A stretch of 6,837 nucleotides of DNA. Source: an uncultured delta proteobacterium. GTDB taxonomy: Bacteria; Desulfobacterota; WTBG01; CAIYCZ01. Shown in pieces: positions 1 through 5,647 of this stretch (within the stretch, counting starts at the first letter, position 1; every line of letters begins with the position of its first letter). The stretch is taken from the NCBI GenBank assembly GCA_903924805.1, contig CAIYCZ010000044.1:1-6837 (forward strand), in the 5' to 3' direction. The notes under the pieces are model-generated. The model worked only from the letters and a program-made list of their open reading frames with translations, made no database searches and was not told where the DNA came from. A program made the position numbers and the translations under genes.

Positions 1-498
1 ACCTCCTGTGTCTCAAATATTTATTCATCCATGACCATGCCGTTCAAGAATAACATCCTCATAGCCGGAGATGCCACCTGGATGCAGGAGTGCGCTATTC
101 TTGGCGCACTCCTGATGGGATGGAAAGCAGGCAATTCCGTAACCCTGGCAGTAAAACAGACGCAGATTAACAAAGAAGGAGTTTCTGACTATATTAACTG
201 GTACACCAAGGAACTCATCGGGCGTTACGGCCTGGGCGGCGGTTCCGGCATTGACTTTAAAGATTATTTCACCGCAGAGGACATGGATTATCTTGCCTCC
301 GTTATCCAGAATCCCCAGCGTGCGACACTTGATTTTTATACCATCTACCGGACCATCGGTAAGATATATCTTGAACAGTTCCCGCGGATCCAGGATGAGC
401 GGCCGGACATAATGGAGAAACTGTTCTCGATCCGCTCGGTCCATCCGGAAAACGGATTGGCAAAGAGACGCAGAAACGGATTCCTTTCAGTTTCATAA
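1..498 (+). CDS. FAD-dependent oxidoreductase, geranylgeranyl-reductase-like, C-terminal part (5' end outside window)
   Basis: The frame is open from base 1 to the TAA at 496-498 and gives 165 residues. The first ATG (base 31) has no Shine-Dalgarno sequence and the frame continues upstream of it, so this is the tail of a longer gene. Residues 19-27, NILIAGDATW-like, followed by a QE and a Gly/Ala-rich helix (GALLMGWKAG), match the second FAD-contacting 'GDA' motif that sits in the C-terminal half of p-hydroxybenzoate-hydroxylase-fold flavoproteins such as geranylgeranyl reductases. The N-terminal Rossmann GxGxxG part would lie outside the window. The last roughly 80 residues are helical and polar and end in a basic tail (KRRRNG). 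The substrate cannot be told: lipid isoprenoid reduction is one family role, but many bacterial members are uncharacterised. The fold is fairly secure and the specific function is not. Confidence 0.7.
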   Translation, partial: TSCVSNIYSSMTMPFKNNILIAGDATWMQECAILGALLMGWKAGNSVTLAVKQTQINKEGVSDYINWYTKELIGRYGLGGGSGIDFKDYFTAEDMDYLASVIQNPQRATLDFYTIYRTIGKIYLEQFPRIQDERPDIMEKLFSIRSVHPENGLAKRRRNGFLSVS

Positions 499-562
499 TA
501 AGGGGAGCAGTTGCATCCATCCGCTACATCCTCTCCTGATGAGTTCATCTTTTAATGCTATA

Positions 563-597
563 GGGTCGGAGAAAGAGTTTTTATTTTTTTCTGACCC
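563..597 (+). terminator. Stem-loop, probable 3' end of upstream transcript
   Basis: Bases 563-576 pair with 584-597 over 14 uninterrupted positions (GGGTC... with ...GACCC), counting four G-U wobbles (568-592, 571-589, 575-585 and a G-rich context), and leave a 7-base loop. In the opposite strand the wobbles become A-C mismatches, so the structure is favoured only in + strand RNA. The 3' arm carries the T-run and no T-tract follows the stem, so it is not a canonical intrinsic terminator. It could instead stabilise a 3' end or act as a leader structure. It starts 65 bases after the flavoprotein stop. Confidence 0.4.
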
Positions 598-633
598 GTT
601 ATGCCTTCCGCCCTCTTCAATGCACGCGTAATT

Positions 634-648
634 TCATACATCGTATGA
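634..648. promoter_or_regulatory. Palindrome, possible operator
   Basis: TCATAC and GTATGA are perfect inverted 6-mers separated by ATC. The palindrome lies about 130 bases upstream of the chosen kamA start and just upstream of the candidate promoter. The symmetry would suit a dimeric regulator, but one copy only is seen and no regulator gene is in the window. Confidence 0.25.
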
Positions 649-686
649 GAGGTAGCCTGCAAAAAAATACGCTTCCGTTAAAAAAA

Positions 687-716
687 ATGAAAAATTTTCT
701 TGACACCGGATACAAT
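687..716 (+). promoter_or_regulatory. Candidate promoter for the kamA operon
   Basis: A TACAAT box (711-716) resembles a -10 element and has ATGAAA (687-692, four of six matches to TTGACA) 18 bases upstream, with A-tracts before it. A perfect TTGACA at 700-705 is also present, but no good -10 lies 16-19 bases downstream (TAGTGG at the 17-base spacing). The exact promoter is unresolved. Confidence 0.25.
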
Positions 717-762
717 ATGCAGTAGTGGAATAATAAAAAAACACAAAATATATATATATTAT

Positions 763-768
763 AGAGGA
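763..768 (+). promoter_or_regulatory. Ribosome binding site deciding a TTG start for kamA
   Basis: AGAGGA lies 9 bases before TTG 778-780, which is in frame with the aminomutase. Other in-frame starts are poorer: TTG 700 has no Shine-Dalgarno sequence, ATG 850 has its purine stretch directly abutting the start codon, and ATG 868 has none. Confidence 0.5.
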
Positions 769-777
769 AACCAAAGA

Positions 778-2118
778 TTGGAAAGCAAAGGGCTTCTGAG
801 TCATGATGAAGCAAAACCTTCCAGCGAAGAGTCTGAACCTCCCGGCAGGATGCCGGATTTCGCTGGCATGAAACGGGCCGAATCATCAGTACAGCAATCA
901 AGCCGTTCACACGTAGTTTTTTTCAACAGACCTGAAAAACCCCGCCACGCAGTTCAAAGCACCCCGCGCTCCTTTATCATCAGCCCCCGGTCAAGAGCTT
1001 TTTACAAGCGTTTTTTCCCCGGCATAACCAGCGCCGAGTGGAATGACTGGCAATGGCAGCTCTGCAACCGTATAACGGACATCAAGGGATTATCCCGCCA
1101 TATAGCGCTTTCCGACAGGGAGAGCAAAGCCTTTGCTCACCACGGCGGCATGCTGCCGGTAAGCATTACCCCGTATTATGCAGGCCTGCTCGACGGCTTT
1201 GATGAATCGCAGGAGCTGCGCCGGACGGTAGTTCCGGTGCATGATGAGTTTCTGCGCACACCGGGTGAATCTGTTGACCCGCTTTGCGAAGAAGCAGACA
1301 GCCCGGTTCCCGATATCGTGCACCGCTATCCGGACCGTGTGCTGTTTCTGGTCACCGGCTTCTGCGCTACCAATTGCCGCTACTGCACCCGTTCACGCAT
1401 AACAGGTAATGATAATAATGACTCCATCATGCAGGAAAGCTGGGATCAGGCGCTGTCCTATATTGCATCAACCCCTGCGGTACGGGATGTGCTCCTGTCC
1501 GGCGGCGACCCCCTGACGCTTCCTGATGAAAGCCTTGAATGGCTGCTCGAAAGATTGCGGCGTATCCCCCATGTGGAATTCATCCGCATCGGCACCAAGG
1601 TGCCGGTGGTTCTGCCGCAGCGCATCACCCCGACGCTTTTGCGCGTGCTCAAGCGGTTTCATCCCCTGTGGATGAGCATACACTTCACCCATCCGGACGA
1701 ACTGACGCCCGAGGTGAGCCAGGCATGCAACCGGCTGGCAGATGCCGGTATACCGCTTGGCAGCCAGACCGTGCTTTTGTCCGGGGTGAATGATTCAGTT
1801 GCGACCATGAAGGCATTAATGCACGGGCTGCTGCGCAACCGGGTGCGGCCCTACTATCTCTATCAATGCGACCCCATTTATGGCTCCGCCCACTTCCGCA
1901 CCCCGGTGGAGAAAGGGCTTGAAATAATCAGGGGGCTGCGCGGATACACCACCGGCTACGCGGTGCCCACCTTTGTGATTGATGCTCCCGGGGGGGGAGG
2001 AAAGGTTCCGCTTCTTCCTGACTATGTAGCAGGGCGGGATGGAGATTATGTTGTCATCAGGAACTATGCAGGCGACAGCTACCAGTACCCTGACCCGGAC
2101 GGCACAATCGGCTTATAA
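778..2118 (+). CDS. kamA: Lysine 2,3-aminomutase family radical SAM/PLP enzyme
   Basis: Probably interconverts L-lysine and L-beta-lysine using SAM, a 4Fe-4S cluster and pyridoxal phosphate in the cytoplasm. From the TTG start it has 446 residues. C196-x3-C200-x2-C203 (CATNCRYC) is the radical-SAM cluster motif, followed by TR (R205, equivalent to R134 of Clostridium subterminale LAM). LLSGGDPL follows at about 240. YQCD (D365) and DAPGGGGK (D402, K409) match D293, D330 and PLP-lysine K337 of LAM. Both aspartates bind the lysine side chain; glutamate 2,3-aminomutase replaces them, so lysine is the favoured substrate. The match to LAM runs from FFPGITSAEWNDW to the YQYPDP region near the end. 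The chain then stops, without the C-terminal CxCxxC of LAM that helps bind an intersubunit zinc. About 75 polar N-terminal residues have no recognised counterpart, so a later start (ATG 868) remains possible. First gene of a probable operon; the next gene starts 64 bases on. Confidence 0.9.
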   Translation: MESKGLLSHDEAKPSSEESEPPGRMPDFAGMKRAESSVQQSSRSHVVFFNRPEKPRHAVQSTPRSFIISPRSRAFYKRFFPGITSAEWNDWQWQLCNRITDIKGLSRHIALSDRESKAFAHHGGMLPVSITPYYAGLLDGFDESQELRRTVVPVHDEFLRTPGESVDPLCEEADSPVPDIVHRYPDRVLFLVTGFCATNCRYCTRSRITGNDNNDSIMQESWDQALSYIASTPAVRDVLLSGGDPLTLPDESLEWLLERLRRIPHVEFIRIGTKVPVVLPQRITPTLLRVLKRFHPLWMSIHFTHPDELTPEVSQACNRLADAGIPLGSQTVLLSGVNDSVATMKALMHGLLRNRVRPYYLYQCDPIYGSAHFRTPVEKGLEIIRGLRGYTTGYAVPTFVIDAPGGGGKVPLLPDYVAGRDGDYVVIRNYAGDSYQYPDPDGTIGL

Positions 2119-2131
2119 AGATAGCTGACAG

Positions 2132-2152
2132 CTCACACCTCACACCTAACAC
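2132..2152 (+). repeat. Three tandem 7-mers in the kamA-ligase gap
   Basis: CTCACAC, CTCACAC and CTAACAC follow one another directly. A small palindrome, AGCT-GAC-AGCT (2123-2133), overlaps the left edge. The function is unknown. The last unit contributes to the CCTAAC that can pair with the downstream ribosome binding site. Confidence 0.6.
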
Positions 2153-2177
2153 CCCCTGGCTTCCTTAACAGGTTAGG
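2145..2177 (+). promoter_or_regulatory. Possible stem covering the ligase ribosome binding site
   Basis: CCTAAC (2145-2150) is the exact complement of GTTAGG (2172-2177), which overlaps the AGGA (2175-2178) ahead of the ATP-grasp start at 2183. The stem is only 6 bp with a 21-base loop, so it is weak. It could lower translation of the ligase relative to the aminomutase. AGGA is 4 bases from ATG 2183 and 10 bases from the in-frame ATG 2189, so either could be used. Confidence 0.25.
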
Positions 2178-2182
2178 ATTAC

Positions 2183-3259
2183 ATGAACATGGGAAAAGCC
2201 GTTAAGACCATCGGCATTACCTACGATCTCCGCGACGATTACCGGGCGGCCGGATACAGTGACGAGGAGACCGCCGAGTTTGACAAGCCTGAGACAATTG
2301 ATGCCATAGAGGAGACGCTGCAGTCTCTTGGCTACAGGACTGACCGTATCGGCTCGCTGCAGAAGCTGGTGATGCGCCTTGCAGCGGGTGAGCGGTGGGA
2401 TCTGGTATTCAACATCGCCGAAGGCATGTATGGCTATGGCAGGGAGGCAGCGGTTCCCGCGCTCCTCGAGGCGTACCGCATTCCTTACACCTTTTCCGAT
2501 CCCCTGGTGCTGTCCCTTACCCTGCACAAGGGCATGACCAAGCGCGTGATACGGGATCTCGGGATCCCCACGCCTGACTTTGCTATTGTCGAAACAGCGG
2601 CTGATAGTGAGACCATAGAGCTTGATTTTCCGGTGTTTGCCAAGCCGGTTGCAGAGGGGACCAGCAAGGGCGTCTCTGATGCATCACGGGTAACTGCTCA
2701 CCGTGACCTGCTGAATGTGTGCCGCGATCTTATGCTTCGCTATAAACAGCCGGTGCTTGTCGAGAGCTATCTGCCGGGCCGCGAATTCACGGTCGGCATT
2801 GTCGGCACCGGTGAAGATGCCCGGGCCGTGGGCGTCATGGAGGTCATGCTGAACGAGCATGCAGAACGTGACGTCTATTCCTACACCAATAAGCAGCAGT
2901 ATGAGGAGCGGGTGCAGTATCGCCTGGCAGATGACGCTATGGCAGACCGGGCACGGGAAACAGCTCTTGCAGCATGGAGGGGGCTTGGCTGCAGAGACGG
3001 CGGCAGGGTTGATGTGCGCGCCGATGCTTCCGGCAATCCGAACTTCCTGGAAGTCAACCCGCTTGCCGGACTACACCCAAAACACTCGGACCTGCCCATC
3101 ATGTGCACCCTGGCAGGAATCTCATATCAGGCACTGCTTGATATGATTACGCGCTCCGCGCTCAAGCGTCTCAATCGTGCACGCACAACCACACACGCAC
3201 ACCCTTCATCCCGGATTTCACGGGCCGCTCCCGGCAGCCCCCGCTCTCTTTTCCGCTGA
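2183..3259 (+). CDS. D-Ala-D-Ala-ligase-like ATP-grasp ligase
   Basis: ATP-grasp enzymes of this type activate a carboxylate as acyl phosphate and join it to an amine; this one is likely a cytosolic amino-acid or peptide ligase. The protein has 358 residues. VFNIAEG (75-81) and IPYTFSDP (100-107) correspond to the VFNxxHG and IPYTGS blocks of Ddl. K116 and K154 (in FAKPVAEGTSKG) are the expected nucleotide-binding lysines, ESYLPGREFTVG begins at E194, and D277, E290 and N292 (GRVDVR, LEVNPLAG) are the metal ligands. The N-terminal GGxSxExxVS motif of true D-Ala-D-Ala ligase, which carries a catalytic Glu, is absent: the protein opens with KTIGITYDLRDDY. The substrate is therefore probably not D-Ala plus D-Ala. 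The last 25 or so residues (from about 333) are a low-complexity Arg/Ser/Pro/His tail beyond the fold and may be read-through sequence. It lies between kamA and the permease, which suggests that it uses the aminomutase product. Confidence 0.82.
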   Translation: MNMGKAVKTIGITYDLRDDYRAAGYSDEETAEFDKPETIDAIEETLQSLGYRTDRIGSLQKLVMRLAAGERWDLVFNIAEGMYGYGREAAVPALLEAYRIPYTFSDPLVLSLTLHKGMTKRVIRDLGIPTPDFAIVETAADSETIELDFPVFAKPVAEGTSKGVSDASRVTAHRDLLNVCRDLMLRYKQPVLVESYLPGREFTVGIVGTGEDARAVGVMEVMLNEHAERDVYSYTNKQQYEERVQYRLADDAMADRARETALAAWRGLGCRDGGRVDVRADASGNPNFLEVNPLAGLHPKHSDLPIMCTLAGISYQALLDMITRSALKRLNRARTTTHAHPSSRISRAAPGSPRSLFR

Positions 3260-3271
3260 TTAACAGTAAAC

Positions 3272-3275
3272 AGGA
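3272..3275 (+). promoter_or_regulatory. Ribosome binding site of the permease gene
   Basis: AGGA lies 6 bases before ATG 3282. It sits inside the 22-base gap after the ligase stop, which supports translation from a shared transcript. Confidence 0.6.
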
Positions 3276-3281
3276 CACACC

Positions 3282-4793
3282 ATGTCACGGCAAACCGATT
3301 TCTGGGGTAATCTGAGCGCGTTTCTGGCGCTGTTTCTCGATAATGTCGGGAACCTGGTGTTTTTGAGCTCGATTCTTATCGTTACCTTTCACTACCCCGC
3401 AGACCTCGTCCTTACCCGGATGCTGCCAGGCACTGCACTGGGCGTGCTGTTCGGCGATCTGACCTATACCTGGCTCGCTCTCAGGCTGCGAAAAAAAACC
3501 GGCCGCACTGATGTGACCGCAATGCCGCTTGGCCTTGATACGCCATCAACTATCGGTATTGCCTATGCGGTGCTGGGGCCTGCCTATCTTGCCACCAATG
3601 ATGCCATGCTTGCGTGGAAGATCGGCATGGCTAACCTGTTTATAATCGGCGTGGTAAAAATTATTACGTCTTTTCTGGGCGGGTATGTACAGAGGGTCAT
3701 CCCAACTGCCGGGCTGCTGGGATCAATTGCCGGCATAGGGCTGCTGTTCCTCGGCTTTCTTCCGCTTATTGAAATTTTTAACAGCGTCATTGTAGGCATG
3801 GTGGCAGCGGGGCTCATGTTCTACGTGCTGGTGGGAAAGATGGAACTGCCCTACCGGCTGCCGGGCGTTCTTGTCGCCGTGGTGCTTGGCTCTCTGTTAT
3901 ACCGGGTGCTCGGAGTTGCCGGCTATATACCGGAGTTTCAGGCTCCGCCCCTGCAGATAACGCTCACCGCACCTGCATTCAGCATCGGTTTTTTATCGGT
4001 CCTCCCGGAAACCCTTAAGTATCTGCCGATTGCGATTCCCTTCGGCATCATGACCATTATCGGCGGGATCAATAATACCGAGAGTGCGCGTCTGGCAGGG
4101 GACGACTATCGGGCCCGCGATATCCTGCTCACCGAGGCATTCGCAACGCTTGTTGCAGCCTTCTTCGGCGGAGTGGCTCAGACAACCCCCTATATCGGTC
4201 ATCCGGCCTATAAGAAGATGGGGGCCACCCACTGGTATACGCTGGCTACCGGACTTTTAATCGGCCTTGGCGCTTTAGGCGGCATTATTGCAGTTATTGT
4301 GAACATCATTCCAAAAGCAGTGCTCGCGCCCATCTTTATATTTGTCGGCTTTGAAATAGTATCTCAGGCATATGCAGCGGTCCCGGCAGCACAATGGCCT
4401 GCGGTGACCTGCTGCTTTTTCCCAACCATTGCCAGCCTGGTACTGATCATCCTTGGCCAGTTTCTCCAGCAGATGAACATTTCTGCAGGCGCACTTACCC
4501 CACAGCTGAAGTCACTCTATCAGACGCTCACCGTGCTTGGTAATGGATTTATCCTTACGGCAATGCTCTGGGGCGGCATGCTCTCTTCACTCATCGAAAA
4601 ACGGACCAAGCGTTCCGCGACCTATGCGGTGCTGTGCGCCGTATGCACGCTGTTCGGGCTGATGCACTCGGTGCTGCCGTCAGGGGAAGTGTATCTGCCG
4701 TGGAATATGGCGGGCCAGGTGCACTGGGAGATAGCCTTTTCGTATATTGTCCTGTCAGGCCTGTTCTGGGGACTTGCGGTAAGCAGACGGTAA
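3282..4793 (+). CDS. Permease of the xanthine/uracil/AzgA-like superfamily
   Basis: An integral inner-membrane protein of 503 residues with about 12-14 hydrophobic segments, the first at about 12-35 and the last at about 485-500. The length and the spread of segments suit the NCS2/SLC23-type fold (two inverted 7-helix repeats). A conserved-looking polar stretch at 263-313 (INNTESARLAGDDYR, then GGVAQTTPYIGHPAY) resembles the substrate-binding and coupling region of AzgA-like and xanthine/uracil-type carriers. A second one, TDVTAMPLGLDTPST, lies at 76-90. I do not recognise a characterised homologue; purine or pyrimidine transport is the superfamily default and is not shown here. It starts 22 bases after the ligase and is probably co-transcribed with it, so it may import a precursor or move the product of KamA and the ligase. 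The gene ends 24 bases before the convergent DUF169 gene, and no clear terminator was found between them. Confidence 0.75.
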   Translation: MSRQTDFWGNLSAFLALFLDNVGNLVFLSSILIVTFHYPADLVLTRMLPGTALGVLFGDLTYTWLALRLRKKTGRTDVTAMPLGLDTPSTIGIAYAVLGPAYLATNDAMLAWKIGMANLFIIGVVKIITSFLGGYVQRVIPTAGLLGSIAGIGLLFLGFLPLIEIFNSVIVGMVAAGLMFYVLVGKMELPYRLPGVLVAVVLGSLLYRVLGVAGYIPEFQAPPLQITLTAPAFSIGFLSVLPETLKYLPIAIPFGIMTIIGGINNTESARLAGDDYRARDILLTEAFATLVAAFFGGVAQTTPYIGHPAYKKMGATHWYTLATGLLIGLGALGGIIAVIVNIIPKAVLAPIFIFVGFEIVSQAYAAVPAAQWPAVTCCFFPTIASLVLIILGQFLQQMNISAGALTPQLKSLYQTLTVLGNGFILTAMLWGGMLSSLIEKRTKRSATYAVLCAVCTLFGLMHSVLPSGEVYLPWNMAGQVHWEIAFSYIVLSGLFWGLAVSRR

Positions 4794-4817
4794 GAGGTTG
4801 CGACGGCCGGAAGAAAA

Positions 4818-5507
4818 TTATTTTTGGGACTCTTCCAGATGTTCAAGCATAATGACCAGCCGGTCAGGAGGGGTTACCAGGGTGAGCTCATCAGGGGCAA
4901 GCTGTAATGCCTTGCGCCAGGCACGGTCGCTCACGGTGAATACCGGCTCCTTGTTTATGAAAGCATGCGGCAGAAGCATGCGGCAGGCACCCATGCCGGC
5001 ATACCCCTTGATGAAGCTGCCGGTAGAATAGCAGTAAGCCCGCGTCAGCAGGTGAACCTGCTCAGGTGTGCCAAACACTATCAGCACATCCGGCTCAGGA
5101 ATGCTGCCCAGCGGACCCATGATAACCGCCTGATACACTTCCTTAAATTTCGGGAACAGAAGATCTGCCTCCTGCTCTGCTTTTGCCTGGATGGCTTCGA
5201 TCGGAAAAATGTTTACTGACGCCACGTGGAACTCGTCGCTTTGCGCGCGCTCCCCGGTGCTCATGTGCTGCACAGCCCCGGGTCAAGTCCTGTGGCTGCA
5301 CAGCCAAGCAGGCACACATGGTCTTCCCGGGTCGTGTAAAACGTACGCTGCTCTTCCAGTACCTCCCCTGAACATGTAGCAGATATTGTTCTTATCCGCG
5401 TATGCTTTTATATCCCCGGGTGCCTCTTTTGACCACTGTAAGGCGATAACCGGTTTTTTAATACCAAGCTGCCTGTGCAGAATTGATTTAATGGTGGCAA
5501 TGTCCAT
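4818..5507 (-). pseudogene. DUF169 family protein, interrupted by two compensating frameshifts
   Basis: DUF169 proteins are uncharacterised and occur mainly in anaerobes and archaea. Residues 1-56 (ATG 5507) and the last 151 residues read in one frame, with a TGA at 5285-5283 between them. In the adjacent frame, between about 5340 and 5280, the missing family core YTTREDHVCLLGCAATGL is encoded. Reading TTT instead of TTTT at 5341-5338 and GGGGG instead of GGGG at 5279-5276 (minus-strand bases) rejoins everything into a continuous protein of 229 residues, the usual size of the family. Typical blocks are LGIKKPVIALQW, NNICYMF, EVYQAVIMGPLG, PDVLIVFGTPEQ and GYAGMGACRMLLP. GGGAGGA at 5522-5516 (minus strand) is a good ribosome binding site. 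Two homopolymer indels of opposite sign suggest sequencing or assembly error more than decay, because the rest is intact. Otherwise this is a recent pseudogene, or two separate fragments (the second possibly from GTG 5273). Confidence 0.75.
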
Positions 5508-5647
5508 AAAAAAATTCCTCCCGCACCAATTCTCGCAAAAAAAACCAATCAGCGCAATAGATAATCAAGCGGCTTATAGGTATTTTGGGCGCTGCCTGTT
5601 TAAAATACCATTTACTTTTTAGTGCATATATTTTATTACGTAAGCAT
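5508..5647. promoter_or_regulatory. Divergent intergenic region (DUF169 / FrhB-like)
   Basis: These 140 A/T-rich bases separate two divergently read genes and must hold both 5' ends. No confident -35/-10 pair was found. TATATT (5627-5632) is the best -10-like box for the + gene, but it is only 15 bases from the start codon. The ribosome binding site of the + gene is weak (GTAAG upstream of ATG 5648). Confidence 0.45.
5579..5609. repeat. Inverted repeat in divergent promoter region
   Basis: GGTATTTT (5579-5586) and AAAATACC (5602-5609) are perfect 8-bp inverted arms with a 15-base spacer, which itself can fold (GGC-GCT-GCC at 5588-5596). Its place between divergent genes suits an operator acting on both. 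A T-rich stretch (5609-5620) follows on the + strand, so a terminator-like hairpin is the alternative. Confidence 0.45.

Larger units (their letters stand above)
499..777. other. Intergenic region between flavoprotein gene and kamA
   Basis: No convincing coding sequence lies in these 279 bases. From left to right it holds a weak 7-bp stem (501-507 with 531-537, loop 23), a strong 14-bp hairpin (563-597), a 6-3-6 palindrome (634-648), A-tracts at 661-667 and 680-687, and the very A/T-rich leader of the next gene (729-763). It most likely contains the 3' end of the upstream transcript and the promoter of the kamA operon. No known riboswitch was recognised. Confidence 0.6.

Noticed and set aside
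25..444. A minus-strand 139-residue frame over the flavoprotein
   Set aside because: It is antisense to a recognisable FAD-domain coding region and has no domain features.
31..498. A complete 155-residue gene starting at ATG 31
   Set aside because: The frame is open to base 1, there is no ribosome binding site, and the FAD-motif content is that of the C-terminal half of a longer flavoprotein.
640..690. Lysine riboswitch ahead of kamA
   Set aside because: Only a GAGGTAG fragment (649-655 region) resembles the lysine-riboswitch core. The other conserved helices and junction blocks were not seen.
700..777. KamA start at TTG 700
   Set aside because: There is no Shine-Dalgarno sequence upstream and the codon lies in a TTGACA promoter-like box. 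TTG 778 has AGAGGA at a suitable distance.
4794..4836. Intrinsic terminator between the convergent permease and DUF169 genes
   Set aside because: GGAAGA (4809-4814) and TCTTCC (4831-4836) can pair, but the stem is 6 bp with a 16-base loop and lies partly inside DUF169 coding sequence. The T-run is in the loop.
4818..5273. DUF169 C-terminal half as an independent gene from GTG 5273
   Set aside because: The N-terminal half and the missing core lie directly upstream in the expected order. GTG 5273 has no ribosome binding site of its own.
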